Below, piece after piece: positions 55,276-62,853 of a DNA stretch of 64,000 bases. The stretch spans positions 56,824 to 120,823 of the forward strand of contig CAAGGL010000030.1 of NCBI GenBank assembly GCA_900769405.1. Direction: 5' to 3'. The notes under the pieces are model-generated. The model searched no databases and was not told the origin of the DNA. It worked only from the letters and a program-made list of their open reading frames with translations. Position 1 is the stretch's first letter. Each line of letters begins with the position of its first letter. Source of the DNA: an uncultured Alistipes sp. Lineage in GTDB: Bacteria; Bacteroidota; Bacteroidia; Bacteroidales; Rikenellaceae. Made by a program: the position numbers and the translations under genes.

Positions 55276-55300
55276 TGAGGGTTGCTCTTTCAATATGGAT

Positions 55301-55352
55301 ATTTCAAAGTGCCATTTTGGCTCTTTGGATTTCAGATGTGGCACTTTGAAAT
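55301..55352. repeat. Inverted pair of the 14-base ATTTCAAAGTGCCA motif
   Basis: ATTTCAAAGTGCCA at 55,301-55,314 and its exact reverse complement TGGCACTTTGAAAT at 55,339-55,352 enclose 24 bases. Three more copies lie at 55,778-55,830. Confidence 0.9.
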
Positions 55353-55723
55353 TTGCGACACTCTTACTTTCCTATGCAGTGTAAAAATAGTGTTGATAAT
55401 CAACGAGTTACAAACTTTGAGCCGAAATAGGGTCGATAATTGTGCTATTCTATTATAGTAAATGCACACTTCTCAGATTACAGACTTGGAGCCCTAATCC
55501 AAGTACAAAGATAGTAAAATTTCATAGAAAAATGTGTTAAAAGGTGGATAAATAATGATACCCCCAAGCTCCGAGTTTTCGTAGTTTGGGGTAAAAGTCT
55601 ACTTTTTATTTTGGCAAGTGTAGATCGTATTTCAAAGCCCTATTTTGATGATGTTTCTTTATCACAAAAACACAAGTCAAAATGCCACAAAAAAGCAAGA
55701 TGGAACTAATTGAGTTAATAGGA

Positions 55724-55758
55724 TAAAAAAACAACTCGTGAGGATTGCTCACGAGTTG
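55724..55758 (-). terminator. Terminator of the defence operon
   Basis: CAACTCGTGAG (55,732-55,742) and CTCACGAGTTG (55,748-55,758) form a perfect 11-base stem; leftward transcription then meets seven T. It lies 78 bases beyond the Fic stop codon. Confidence 0.9.
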
Positions 55759-55777
55759 CTTAACTTTATTTAGTGCC

Positions 55778-55830
55778 ATTTCAAAGTGCCAAAATGGCAC
55801 TTTGAAATTTTCAATTTGGCACTTTGAAAT
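55778..55830. repeat. Three copies of the 14-base ATTTCAAAGTGCCA motif
   Basis: A near-continuous palindrome (55,778-55,791 and 55,795-55,808, three-base loop) and a third, direct copy of its right arm (55,817-55,830). Together with the pair at 55,301-55,352 these make five exact copies within 530 bases, ending 6 bases before the Fic stop codon. Confidence 0.92.
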
Positions 55831-55835
55831 TTTTG

Positions 55836-56702
55836 TTACTCCTCCTGCTCGTAGTAGTACGAGTAGTCGATACCCTTCATAAAGGTTTCGCGGTCGTTGA
55901 TTTTGTCGGTCAAAGCAGACTGCAAAAGTCGCTTGATATCCGACGAGTCGGCGACGCTTTTTTGCATCGCATTTAAGTAGTCGTTCTTGTCAATCTTACT
56001 CCAATCAACGCATTTCTGCAACTGCTTTTTGAGGATCAAATCAAGCCAGATACGAGTCGCACGACCATTGCCCTCACGGAACGGGTGAGCGATGTTCATC
56101 TCGACATATTTATCGGCAATCTCCTCAAAAGTCGTTTCGGGCATCTGTTTGATCGCAGCAAGCGTCTGCGGAAGGAATTGTGCCATTGCAAACTGGAAAC
56201 CACCCTTTGCGATATTCACCGTACGAATCTGGCCTGCAAAGTCGTACAAACCGCCAAACAGGTAGGCGTGGATCTGCTGTAAGCACTTGATGCCTCCTGG
56301 CTCTAAATTATTCAATATGCCACTCTCAAACAGCGAATAGGCCTTCTTGCGACTCTGACCATCAATAGTATTGTCGTTATATGTGAACCAATCAAGGAAA
56401 TCCGCCCCCTTTTTGCTTGGAATGGCTTTTACTAATGCTATGATGTCGTCTTGAATAAAGCAATCGGTAGCATATTTTTTGCCATCGGTAGCGGTTAATT
56501 TCAGTTGTATACATTTTGAATACAACTGAAAGTCTTTGTTCTTCAAACGACTTTTTACCGTACCCCAATAGACACGAGGACGAGGGCTATCGGTAATAGC
56601 AGCCACGATATCGACCGCAGAGAACCACCACTTGGATTTTTCTTCATCCCAAATAGCTCGCACCTCACGGTCATTATAAAATCGAATGGATATTTTGGTC
56701 AT
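55836..56702 (-). CDS. BRO-N/Fic fusion, probable AMP-transferase
   Basis: 288 residues. Residues ~5-107 look like a BRO-N (phage antirepressor) domain: VRAIWDEEKSKWWFSAVDIV, YWGTVKSRLKNK, ATDGKKYATDCFIQDDIIAL. A Fic domain follows with YDFAGQIRTVNIAKGGFQ and the active-site loop HPFREGNGRATR (206-217), complete with catalytic His and phosphate-binding residues. The end, SYYYEQ (281-286), corresponds to the autoinhibitory S-x-x-x-E-G/N helix of class III Fic proteins, with Gln in the last place. It should transfer AMP to a target protein. It is the last gene of the defence operon, 11 bases after the membrane-anchored protein's stop. Confidence 0.88.
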   Translation of the reverse strand: MTKISIRFYNDREVRAIWDEEKSKWWFSAVDIVAAITDSPRPRVYWGTVKSRLKNKDFQLYSKCIQLKLTATDGKKYATDCFIQDDIIALVKAIPSKKGADFLDWFTYNDNTIDGQSRKKAYSLFESGILNNLEPGGIKCLQQIHAYLFGGLYDFAGQIRTVNIAKGGFQFAMAQFLPQTLAAIKQMPETTFEEIADKYVEMNIAHPFREGNGRATRIWLDLILKKQLQKCVDWSKIDKNDYLNAMQKSVADSSDIKRLLQSALTDKINDRETFMKGIDYSYYYEQEE

Positions 56703-56713
56703 AAAATATTATA

Positions 56714-57469
56714 CTATGAATTAATTGTTGGCTTCGCCCACAACCAAGCACCTGTGAGTTGTTGAGTTGTGTCAATAAACTCACAATCGACCACAGATTT
56801 TGCAAATTCTATGTTTTTATTTAAAGTGTCAATCTCAAGTTCTGATAGTCTAAAACTAAATGCGTGTTCAATTGTTTCATTTGTGTCTGCGATATGTACT
56901 CTTGCAATAACAGAATACTCTCCTGGTTTCCATAATAAAGAGTTTTTATACAAACGAATTAAATCATTATACTCTTGAGAGCTTTTAATTACATTCATAT
57001 CTATGTTGCCACTAGTTTTCTGATTCTCAACCAATGTTGTCAACTTATATGCTAATTGTTTTCTCTTCTCTAAAAAAGATTCGGATTGAAAGCCGATAAA
57101 TTTTTCAATCAACACATCTCTAAATGCGTTAATAGCAATAGCGTTCTGTTGTTTTGCCATAGTCGAATTGCCAGCAGGTCCTTGAAGCTCATAGAATGTT
57201 TCACTATACCACATCCATTTTAAAGTATGATGTGCACCATCCTTGTCTGTAAGGACTAATTCAATATCGTCTATTAAGGCATGTTTGTCTCTTGCAAGAA
57301 AGGAGAATCTAAGATTGAATACATTACCATTTTTTGTGTATCCCACTTCAGCTTCCCCATCGTGGTATATCGAAATTTTGGGTTTCTTTAACCAATTATA
57401 TACCCATGAAATAATTTGAGGGAGCCATGCAAGGGCGCCTAAAATTGCAATAATGTCTATGATTTTCAT
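56714..57469 (-). CDS. Unknown protein with N-terminal membrane anchor
   Basis: 251 residues, not recognised. One N-terminal hydrophobic segment (MKIIDIIAILGALAWLPQII) then a short basic stretch (NWLKKPK) predict a single anchor with the rest in the cytoplasm. The body has beta-rich parts (NLRFSFLARDKHALIDDIEL) and a charged helical section around residues 115-150. The position between a GIY-YIG gene (12 bases) and the Fic gene (11 bases) suggests a partner or sensor in the same system. One 60-base line counted gives about 33% G+C. Confidence 0.7.
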   Translation of the reverse strand: MKIIDIIAILGALAWLPQIISWVYNWLKKPKISIYHDGEAEVGYTKNGNVFNLRFSFLARDKHALIDDIELVLTDKDGAHHTLKWMWYSETFYELQGPAGNSTMAKQQNAIAINAFRDVLIEKFIGFQSESFLEKRKQLAYKLTTLVENQKTSGNIDMNVIKSSQEYNDLIRLYKNSLLWKPGEYSVIARVHIADTNETIEHAFSFRLSELEIDTLNKNIEFAKSVVDCEFIDTTQQLTGAWLWAKPTINS

Positions 57470-57481
57470 AACTACTATTTT

Positions 57482-58309
57482 TTATTCTAACTGTGTTCTA
57501 TAAACTGAATCTAAAGTATTACCATCTTTGTCTTTCCATACAAGCCATCCGTTATTACTGCTGCCAATACAGAAATCAGCGGCTGTGCTTGGGCTTGCGA
57601 ATGTCTTATCGGAAGTCATAACAAGTTTGTCGCCTTCTATTGTGGTGTACTCGCTAACCAAGTTATTACGCTTGTCTGACCATTTGAGAGACGGCACAGC
57701 ACTTTTGGCTATTACACTACCCTTTAACACGGTGAACCCGTTGGAACTGTAAAAGCCTTTTGCATCACAACCTCTACCTTTGGTATAGAAGATATGCTCC
57801 ACCTTGGGTTGAGATACCTCAAAAATATTGCAACCGATGAATGATGCTAAGAATTTAACATCTTCGAAAAACTCATCCATTGAGTCCTGCTGATATTCCG
57901 GCAAATTAGGTGCCTTAGGTGTCTGCTTATTATCACTCAACACAAAAGCATTAGCTTTCTTAGCCTCAGCAATGGCCTTATGTTCCAAGTATTGCACATC
58001 AGCTTTGGTCATATCAGCATCTTTCGATACAAATATGAGAGCCTTTTGCCAAAATGATTTCTTGCTGTCGTGATCCTTCACTCGCTCACGAAAATTCTCA
58101 GTCTCGCCGATGTATGCCTGCGGTTTGGTCGCCTCATCTTCACCTAATAAAATGTAAAATGCAGGTTTCTGCAACTTCTCCTGCGTATTGAGATATGCGA
58201 GATTTGAGCGTGGTACAACAAACATCTGGCAAATCTTATTGCTGATGAATGCATATTGAGTTCCTTTAGGATCTCCGTCAATTAAGTATGTGGTTACTGT
58301 TTTGCCCAT
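57482..58309 (-). CDS. GIY-YIG nuclease-like protein with DUF4357-type tail
   Basis: 275 residues. The GIY-YIG module is at about 48-115: AFYILLGED stands for GIY, QAYIGETENFRERVKDH holds the YIG and the active-site Arg, and QYLEHKAIAEAK carries the metal-binding Glu. The C-terminal part (GRGCDAKGFYSSNGFTVLKG, IAKSAVPSL) fits DUF4357, a small domain that often follows this nuclease type or type I methylases. It begins 4 bases after the OLD-like gene. DNA cleavage is the expected activity. Confidence 0.83.
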   Translation of the reverse strand: MGKTVTTYLIDGDPKGTQYAFISNKICQMFVVPRSNLAYLNTQEKLQKPAFYILLGEDEATKPQAYIGETENFRERVKDHDSKKSFWQKALIFVSKDADMTKADVQYLEHKAIAEAKKANAFVLSDNKQTPKAPNLPEYQQDSMDEFFEDVKFLASFIGCNIFEVSQPKVEHIFYTKGRGCDAKGFYSSNGFTVLKGSVIAKSAVPSLKWSDKRNNLVSEYTTIEGDKLVMTSDKTFASPSTAADFCIGSSNNGWLVWKDKDGNTLDSVYRTQLE

Positions 58310-58313
58310 ATGA

Positions 58314-60020
58314 TTATAATCTAAATATATCTATCAATTTGTCTAGTATAGGTTCAAAACCATCATAATCGTCTTCTGCAAAATTTTTGTAATTGCTTTC
58401 AATATATGTTTTTATGGTAGAAGATATGTTTGTTGTAAAGGTTCGAAAATCTTTATGAGTCGTTTTGCGTTCAAGGTGAGCTTCATCAATCTTGTTTTTA
58501 TATGATTTTGGAGCAAAAAAGTCTTCTACTAATATATAATTTGGCTTTTGAGGTGCATTCCCAGTATCAAGGTTGATACTATAATTTTCTTGATAAAATA
58601 ATGCTTCTAATTTTGGTTCACCTTTTCCGCTAATTTTCTTCCAACCACTATATCCACCTTCATCATAATCAAAGATAAAAACAATTTTATCGTATTTTTC
58701 AATTTGTGGCATTAAAACCTGCTCATAAAAAGCGTCAGCATTTCCTGCACTATTACTAGGAATAATAGCGACTTGTCGCAGAACCTTATACTTCTCATCT
58801 TTGTTGCAGAATATATCTAGAGCTTTTTCTAAATATCTCTTATCGTAAGGACCTTCAGTAATAAGCAAGCGCTTGGAACTTAGTACGATTGTTCCATTAA
58901 TATAATCTATTTCACCTGCAGATAGCTTTGTTAATGCGTTAATGTATTGTGATGTTATAATTTTACCATTCTCTATATGAAACAAACAATCTTTGTGATG
59001 TTTGTATATATCGTTTACAAACACCGGTGAATGAGTAGTCAATATAGTTTGCCCCTCGAAAGTTTCTATTGCTTCAAGTAACTCTTTTTTTCTTGCTATA
59101 TGGGTGTGTGCATCTGGTTCATCTAATAATACAAGAGAATTTTCGTCTCCAAGAATTTGAGTTATACACTCAATTAATATCATTTTCTTTTCGCCTTCGC
59201 TCAAATCACCAAAATCTACCCCATTAATATTGATACTTATGTTATTAATAAGCTTATCTATCGTTTGCTTTTTAGCTTTATTTTTCTCTGGAAGAGATAA
59301 TAGGTATAAAAATTGAAATACATAATTGGGCGCATATTGATCTGGCGCACCATATGTTGTCATATCTGTTGTGGCAAATATGTTAGCGTTAATTTTCCCA
59401 TCCAGATCTGCATTTTGACTAATGGATTCATACCATCGATAAGCCGAATGTTTGATAAATGTCTTTTTCTTAGCAATATCGATATTAAATTTGATAGATA
59501 TATCTGTAATATCATTGTAATGACAACAATCTTTCAAAAATTTTTGAACATTATCTCTGCGTGAACATAATAGTGCAATAAAAGCAATTTTCCAACAATA
59601 TTTGTTTATATACATTATCTTGGGGGAGAAAATCTTATCGCGCAAGGCTTTTTTGAAATATTGCATATAGTAATTTTCATAGACCATATGCCATAATCTC
59701 ATATCTTCGCCGCTATAGCAAGAAATAACAGATGATGGTAGTGTGGGATTCGCTTCCAATTCAATATCATTGCCGTCATCATCTATGTTGCCATAGGAAT
59801 ACTCCGTACCGTCAATCTCATAACGGACTCTAAACTTGCCGATATCATTAATGTCTGATATTTTGTATAATTTGCCAAATATCAAACTGATGGCCTCTAA
59901 TAAATTACTCTTTCCCGAGCCATTCTCGCCGATTAACGCAATATACCCATCTTGAGAGGTAAAATCATAATCACCAGATAGATTTTTGTATTTATCTATA
60001 TGTAAGGATAGTAGTTTCAT
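58314..60020 (-). CDS. OLD-like protein: AAA/ABC-type ATPase with TOPRIM domain
   Basis: 568 residues. N-terminal SMC/RecF-like ATPase with Walker A GENGSGKSNLLEAI (31-44), a long insertion with helices (100-270), signature LSEGEKKMI (273-281), Walker B LVLLDEPDAH (296-305) and switch His in LTTHSPVFVND. From about residue 380 a TOPRIM fold follows: the acidic LLITEGPYDKRYL (Glu at 389) and the Asp pair in IFDYDEGG (451 and 453). This matches OLD-family nucleases, including GajA of Gabija, but no GajB-like helicase gene is adjacent. It starts 18 bases after the TIR gene stop. Confidence 0.87.
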   Translation of the reverse strand: MKLLSLHIDKYKNLSGDYDFTSQDGYIALIGENGSGKSNLLEAISLIFGKLYKISDINDIGKFRVRYEIDGTEYSYGNIDDDGNDIELEANPTLPSSVISCYSGEDMRLWHMVYENYYMQYFKKALRDKIFSPKIMYINKYCWKIAFIALLCSRRDNVQKFLKDCCHYNDITDISIKFNIDIAKKKTFIKHSAYRWYESISQNADLDGKINANIFATTDMTTYGAPDQYAPNYVFQFLYLLSLPEKNKAKKQTIDKLINNISININGVDFGDLSEGEKKMILIECITQILGDENSLVLLDEPDAHTHIARKKELLEAIETFEGQTILTTHSPVFVNDIYKHHKDCLFHIENGKIITSQYINALTKLSAGEIDYINGTIVLSSKRLLITEGPYDKRYLEKALDIFCNKDEKYKVLRQVAIIPSNSAGNADAFYEQVLMPQIEKYDKIVFIFDYDEGGYSGWKKISGKGEPKLEALFYQENYSINLDTGNAPQKPNYILVEDFFAPKSYKNKIDEAHLERKTTHKDFRTFTTNISSTIKTYIESNYKNFAEDDYDGFEPILDKLIDIFRL

Positions 60021-60038
60021 AGTTATGAATGTTTCGTT

Positions 60039-61484
60039 TTACAAAATACTCCTTAGCAACTCTTGACCTTTTGAGATGCACTCATCTAATACTCCAATAA
60101 TATTGGTTAAATTATTAGATAGTCTCTTCTTTGACTTATTGATAGTTTTTTCGGCCTTAGGTAATGTGTCAATAGCATCCCTAAACCCAGTACAACCTGA
60201 TTTTGCCTCAGATATTGATTTTAGAAGTGTGTTAATTGCATTATATTCTTCCTCCATAGCCTCTTCACTATCAGGTGCTGTAAGAGACTTCATTTTGGTA
60301 GCATAGTCTACCATGTTAAAGAATGAAGACTGCAATAATGGGGTGTTATCTTCGAATATTACAGATAGTTGATCCATCCCATTGGCTGTTGCCCTCATAA
60401 TTCCTTTAGCTTGGGAAATGTTTGGATGAGTAGGATTGATACTCTGTAGCCTTTGAGTATTAGAATTAAGCATTTCATTATGCTTCAACATGGCATCTGT
60501 TAATGTAGAGCATATGTTGGTTACATTGACAGTTTCCTCATCTAATTGTTCTCTGTAATCCAAAAATCCCCATTCTTCCACATTGTCTTCTATAATCTCT
60601 ACAACTTCTGGCTCAATGATAGAGGGTAATAGTGTTGGTGAGAGTGTTGAACAGTAAGTAAGAAATGTAGCCTTGTTCCTACTCCATGCTGATAGCTTAA
60701 TGCCTATATCTAGTTTGTCTGTGAATACTTCACAAAGACCATCTAATGAGTCGGCATCATCTATTTTCAAGGCTTTATCCAATGAACATAACCAACCTAA
60801 TTTATCAAATGATGTATTAGGTAGTAAAATTTGTATAATATGCTTATTCAGTGCCCACGCTGCACCCATCTCATTTAGACAGACCTCGCTACTCTTGTAG
60901 TTGTCAGAAATCATCAACAAAACAATATCTGCACACGCAATGTTGTCCTGGATAAATTGTGGAATACTTTCTCCTGCCGGCACTCCTGTATCTTCACGAG
61001 AGGTATAAGCTATAATCTCAGAGTCCATACCCATTCCTAAAAGGAAGATTGAATCCACAAATTTGCCTATTAACACACCGTCTTTGGATGCGTGGCTGAT
61101 AAAAATCCGTTTCTTTGATGTTGGTGCTGATGATTGTATTGATGCAACTGCAGGTTGCTTTTCTATACCAAAATCACCTCGTTCCAATTTATCTACTAGT
61201 ACACAGAAATCCTTACGAATCTTTTGGTAATTCGCATTTAGTCCATATCCATTTACATCATTATTCACACTGGAAAAATTTGCATATTCTTTGCAACTTT
61301 CATCAAAATAATGACTAAATACAACGCTGGATTCTTCATGCCATTTTAAATACGCTTCAATAGCGTCATGTAGAAATGGAGCGTCTGTAAAACGATCATA
61401 ATTAGCTCTTAATTGCTTTATTTTTGCAACCTCAGCGAGTACAGTTTCTCTATCTGACATAGTTGTTAATCTTATTCTACTCAA
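60039..61484 (-). CDS. TIR-domain protein with helical C-terminal region
   Basis: 481 residues in three parts: an N-terminal helical region (1-120), a TIR domain (about 125-255) and a long, mostly helical region (260-481). The TIR part has KRIFISHASKDGVLIGKFVD, EDTGVPAGESIPQFIQDNI and SSEVCLNEMGAAWALNK, in which Glu 205 stands where NAD-cleaving TIRs hold their catalytic Glu. Depletion or conversion of NAD during infection is the expected role. The start overlaps hsdS by 8 bases; an internal ATG at 61,460 is the alternative. Confidence 0.87.
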   Translation of the reverse strand: MSRIRLTTMSDRETVLAEVAKIKQLRANYDRFTDAPFLHDAIEAYLKWHEESSVVFSHYFDESCKEYANFSSVNNDVNGYGLNANYQKIRKDFCVLVDKLERGDFGIEKQPAVASIQSSAPTSKKRIFISHASKDGVLIGKFVDSIFLLGMGMDSEIIAYTSREDTGVPAGESIPQFIQDNIACADIVLLMISDNYKSSEVCLNEMGAAWALNKHIIQILLPNTSFDKLGWLCSLDKALKIDDADSLDGLCEVFTDKLDIGIKLSAWSRNKATFLTYCSTLSPTLLPSIIEPEVVEIIEDNVEEWGFLDYREQLDEETVNVTNICSTLTDAMLKHNEMLNSNTQRLQSINPTHPNISQAKGIMRATANGMDQLSVIFEDNTPLLQSSFFNMVDYATKMKSLTAPDSEEAMEEEYNAINTLLKSISEAKSGCTGFRDAIDTLPKAEKTINKSKKRLSNNLTNIIGVLDECISKGQELLRSIL

Positions 61485-62853
61485 AAATTTGGGTTTCGAA
61501 GTTTTTCTTCAATTCTTGTTTGTAATTGTAAATCTTTATATAACCCTGTTTTGCCTGTTCTATGCCATTTGCATATTCATCAGCAATCTGCTTTTGTACT
61601 TCTAACGGAGGTACAGGTATTAACAAGTTCTCTAAATATGATGTTGGAACTCGTTGTTGACCTGCTGATCCTGTAAAATACTTTTTAGCATCAGATAACA
61701 CATCAAAGTGGCGTAATAAAGTATGAATATACTGAGGTAACACATCGCTTGACTTTATGCGAATAATATGGAATTCAGTTGATCCATATCCTTTTCCATT
61801 AACCAAGTTCGTTAATATGGCCGATTTGCCATTTTGCATACATGGGGTTATTTTTGCCCAAATAATATCACCATTCTGGAATTTAGTATATCCTTTTACA
61901 TTTGATTTTCTACCAACTCGTTTACCTGTCCATTCTCCATAGTCATCTGAAATATCTTCCATAGGAATAAATGACATATTATCAGTATCTGACAACATAG
62001 ACAAGTCTGTCTTAGGGTTTATAAATGCCAAATCCGATAATTTCTTGCAAGCAAATTTACTTTTCCCAAATGGAGAATTTTCTGCGTGTAATATTTGAGG
62101 GACACTCCAAGAATCTATTGTACCATAATTAATATAATGCACTAATTTCTTCTCGACATGTCCGGGGTATGGGGCTACACCTAACGCATTTCTGACACCA
62201 ACAGTTGCTTTTACATCTATGTCAATGGCTTTCATTTCTTCCATCTTGATGAAAACCATAATATCATTGTATGCCATTACCAACTTATTCTGCACCTCTA
62301 ATGATGGGACAGGGACCTTAACATTGTTAAGTAAATCTGTAAATCTTATATACTTTCTATTTGTTGTCCCGGTTACCATACTATCCATATATGCATTAAT
62401 TTTAGGACATCTAAATAAAAGTTGCAAATAGTCTGGATTAATTCGAGATAGATTTAACTCTGCAAACATCATGTTGGAAGATGCAATTCCGTCAGATAAT
62501 TCTTTGGTAATAATCCCAAAGGCACCATTTTTAGTATCAACTTTGCACCAAAATAAATGATTTAATTTAGCCTGTTGATATACCTTCATTTTTAGATACT
62601 TACCCTTTGTAATCCTATTCTTGTATGCGCCCAATCCATAAGATCTAACACCTAGTATCTTATAATCATGTTCGTCTTTTATTTTGACCTTTTGGATATT
62701 GGCAGGTTTAGCAAAATATGAAAAGGGCTTCATAGGATGCTTCTTGGAGGTTATAATATTATCCCCAAGTATGTTTTTTACATCCCAATTGAACAATCCA
62801 CTAAATGGGACTGTCGAAATATATTTCATTGCACTTAGCATATCTCCTCCCAT
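61477..62853 (-). CDS. hsdS: Type I restriction-modification specificity subunit
   Basis: 458 residues with two target-recognition domains and conserved helical spacers. Each half ends in the spacer motif, VKVPVPSLEVQNKLVMAYND (about 193-212) and LIPVPPLEVQKQIADEYANG (about 418-437). The two halves recognise the two parts of a bipartite DNA site, which cannot be read from sequence. It overlaps hsdM by 19 bases and the TIR gene by 8; ATGs slightly downstream (near 62,841) are alternatives for the start. Sequence around it is AT-rich (about 30-35% G+C). Confidence 0.93.
   Translation of the reverse strand: MGGDMLSAMKYISTVPFSGLFNWDVKNILGDNIITSKKHPMKPFSYFAKPANIQKVKIKDEHDYKILGVRSYGLGAYKNRITKGKYLKMKVYQQAKLNHLFWCKVDTKNGAFGIITKELSDGIASSNMMFAELNLSRINPDYLQLLFRCPKINAYMDSMVTGTTNRKYIRFTDLLNNVKVPVPSLEVQNKLVMAYNDIMVFIKMEEMKAIDIDVKATVGVRNALGVAPYPGHVEKKLVHYINYGTIDSWSVPQILHAENSPFGKSKFACKKLSDLAFINPKTDLSMLSDTDNMSFIPMEDISDDYGEWTGKRVGRKSNVKGYTKFQNGDIIWAKITPCMQNGKSAILTNLVNGKGYGSTEFHIIRIKSSDVLPQYIHTLLRHFDVLSDAKKYFTGSAGQQRVPTSYLENLLIPVPPLEVQKQIADEYANGIEQAKQGYIKIYNYKQELKKNFETQIFE

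Larger units (their letters stand above)
54975..55835. other. 861-base gene-poor, repeat-rich boundary region
   Basis: No convincing gene. The region holds a pair of ~75-base imperfect direct repeats, two related GGTTAG palindromes, five copies of a 14-base ATTTCAAAGTGCCA motif in both orientations and the terminator of the Fic gene. A 64-codon minus-strand frame (55,606-55,800) starts inside one repeat and runs through the terminator, so it is probably not a gene. G+C drops to the AT-rich level of the island here. Confidence 0.8.

Noticed and set aside
55606..55800. 64-codon small protein with one hydrophobic segment
   Set aside because: Its first codons come from the 14-base repeat and it reads through the terminator hairpin at 55,724-55,758; a gene is unlikely though not excluded.
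58314..60020. Gabija system
   Set aside because: Only the GajA-like half is present; the next gene is not a UvrD-like helicase.
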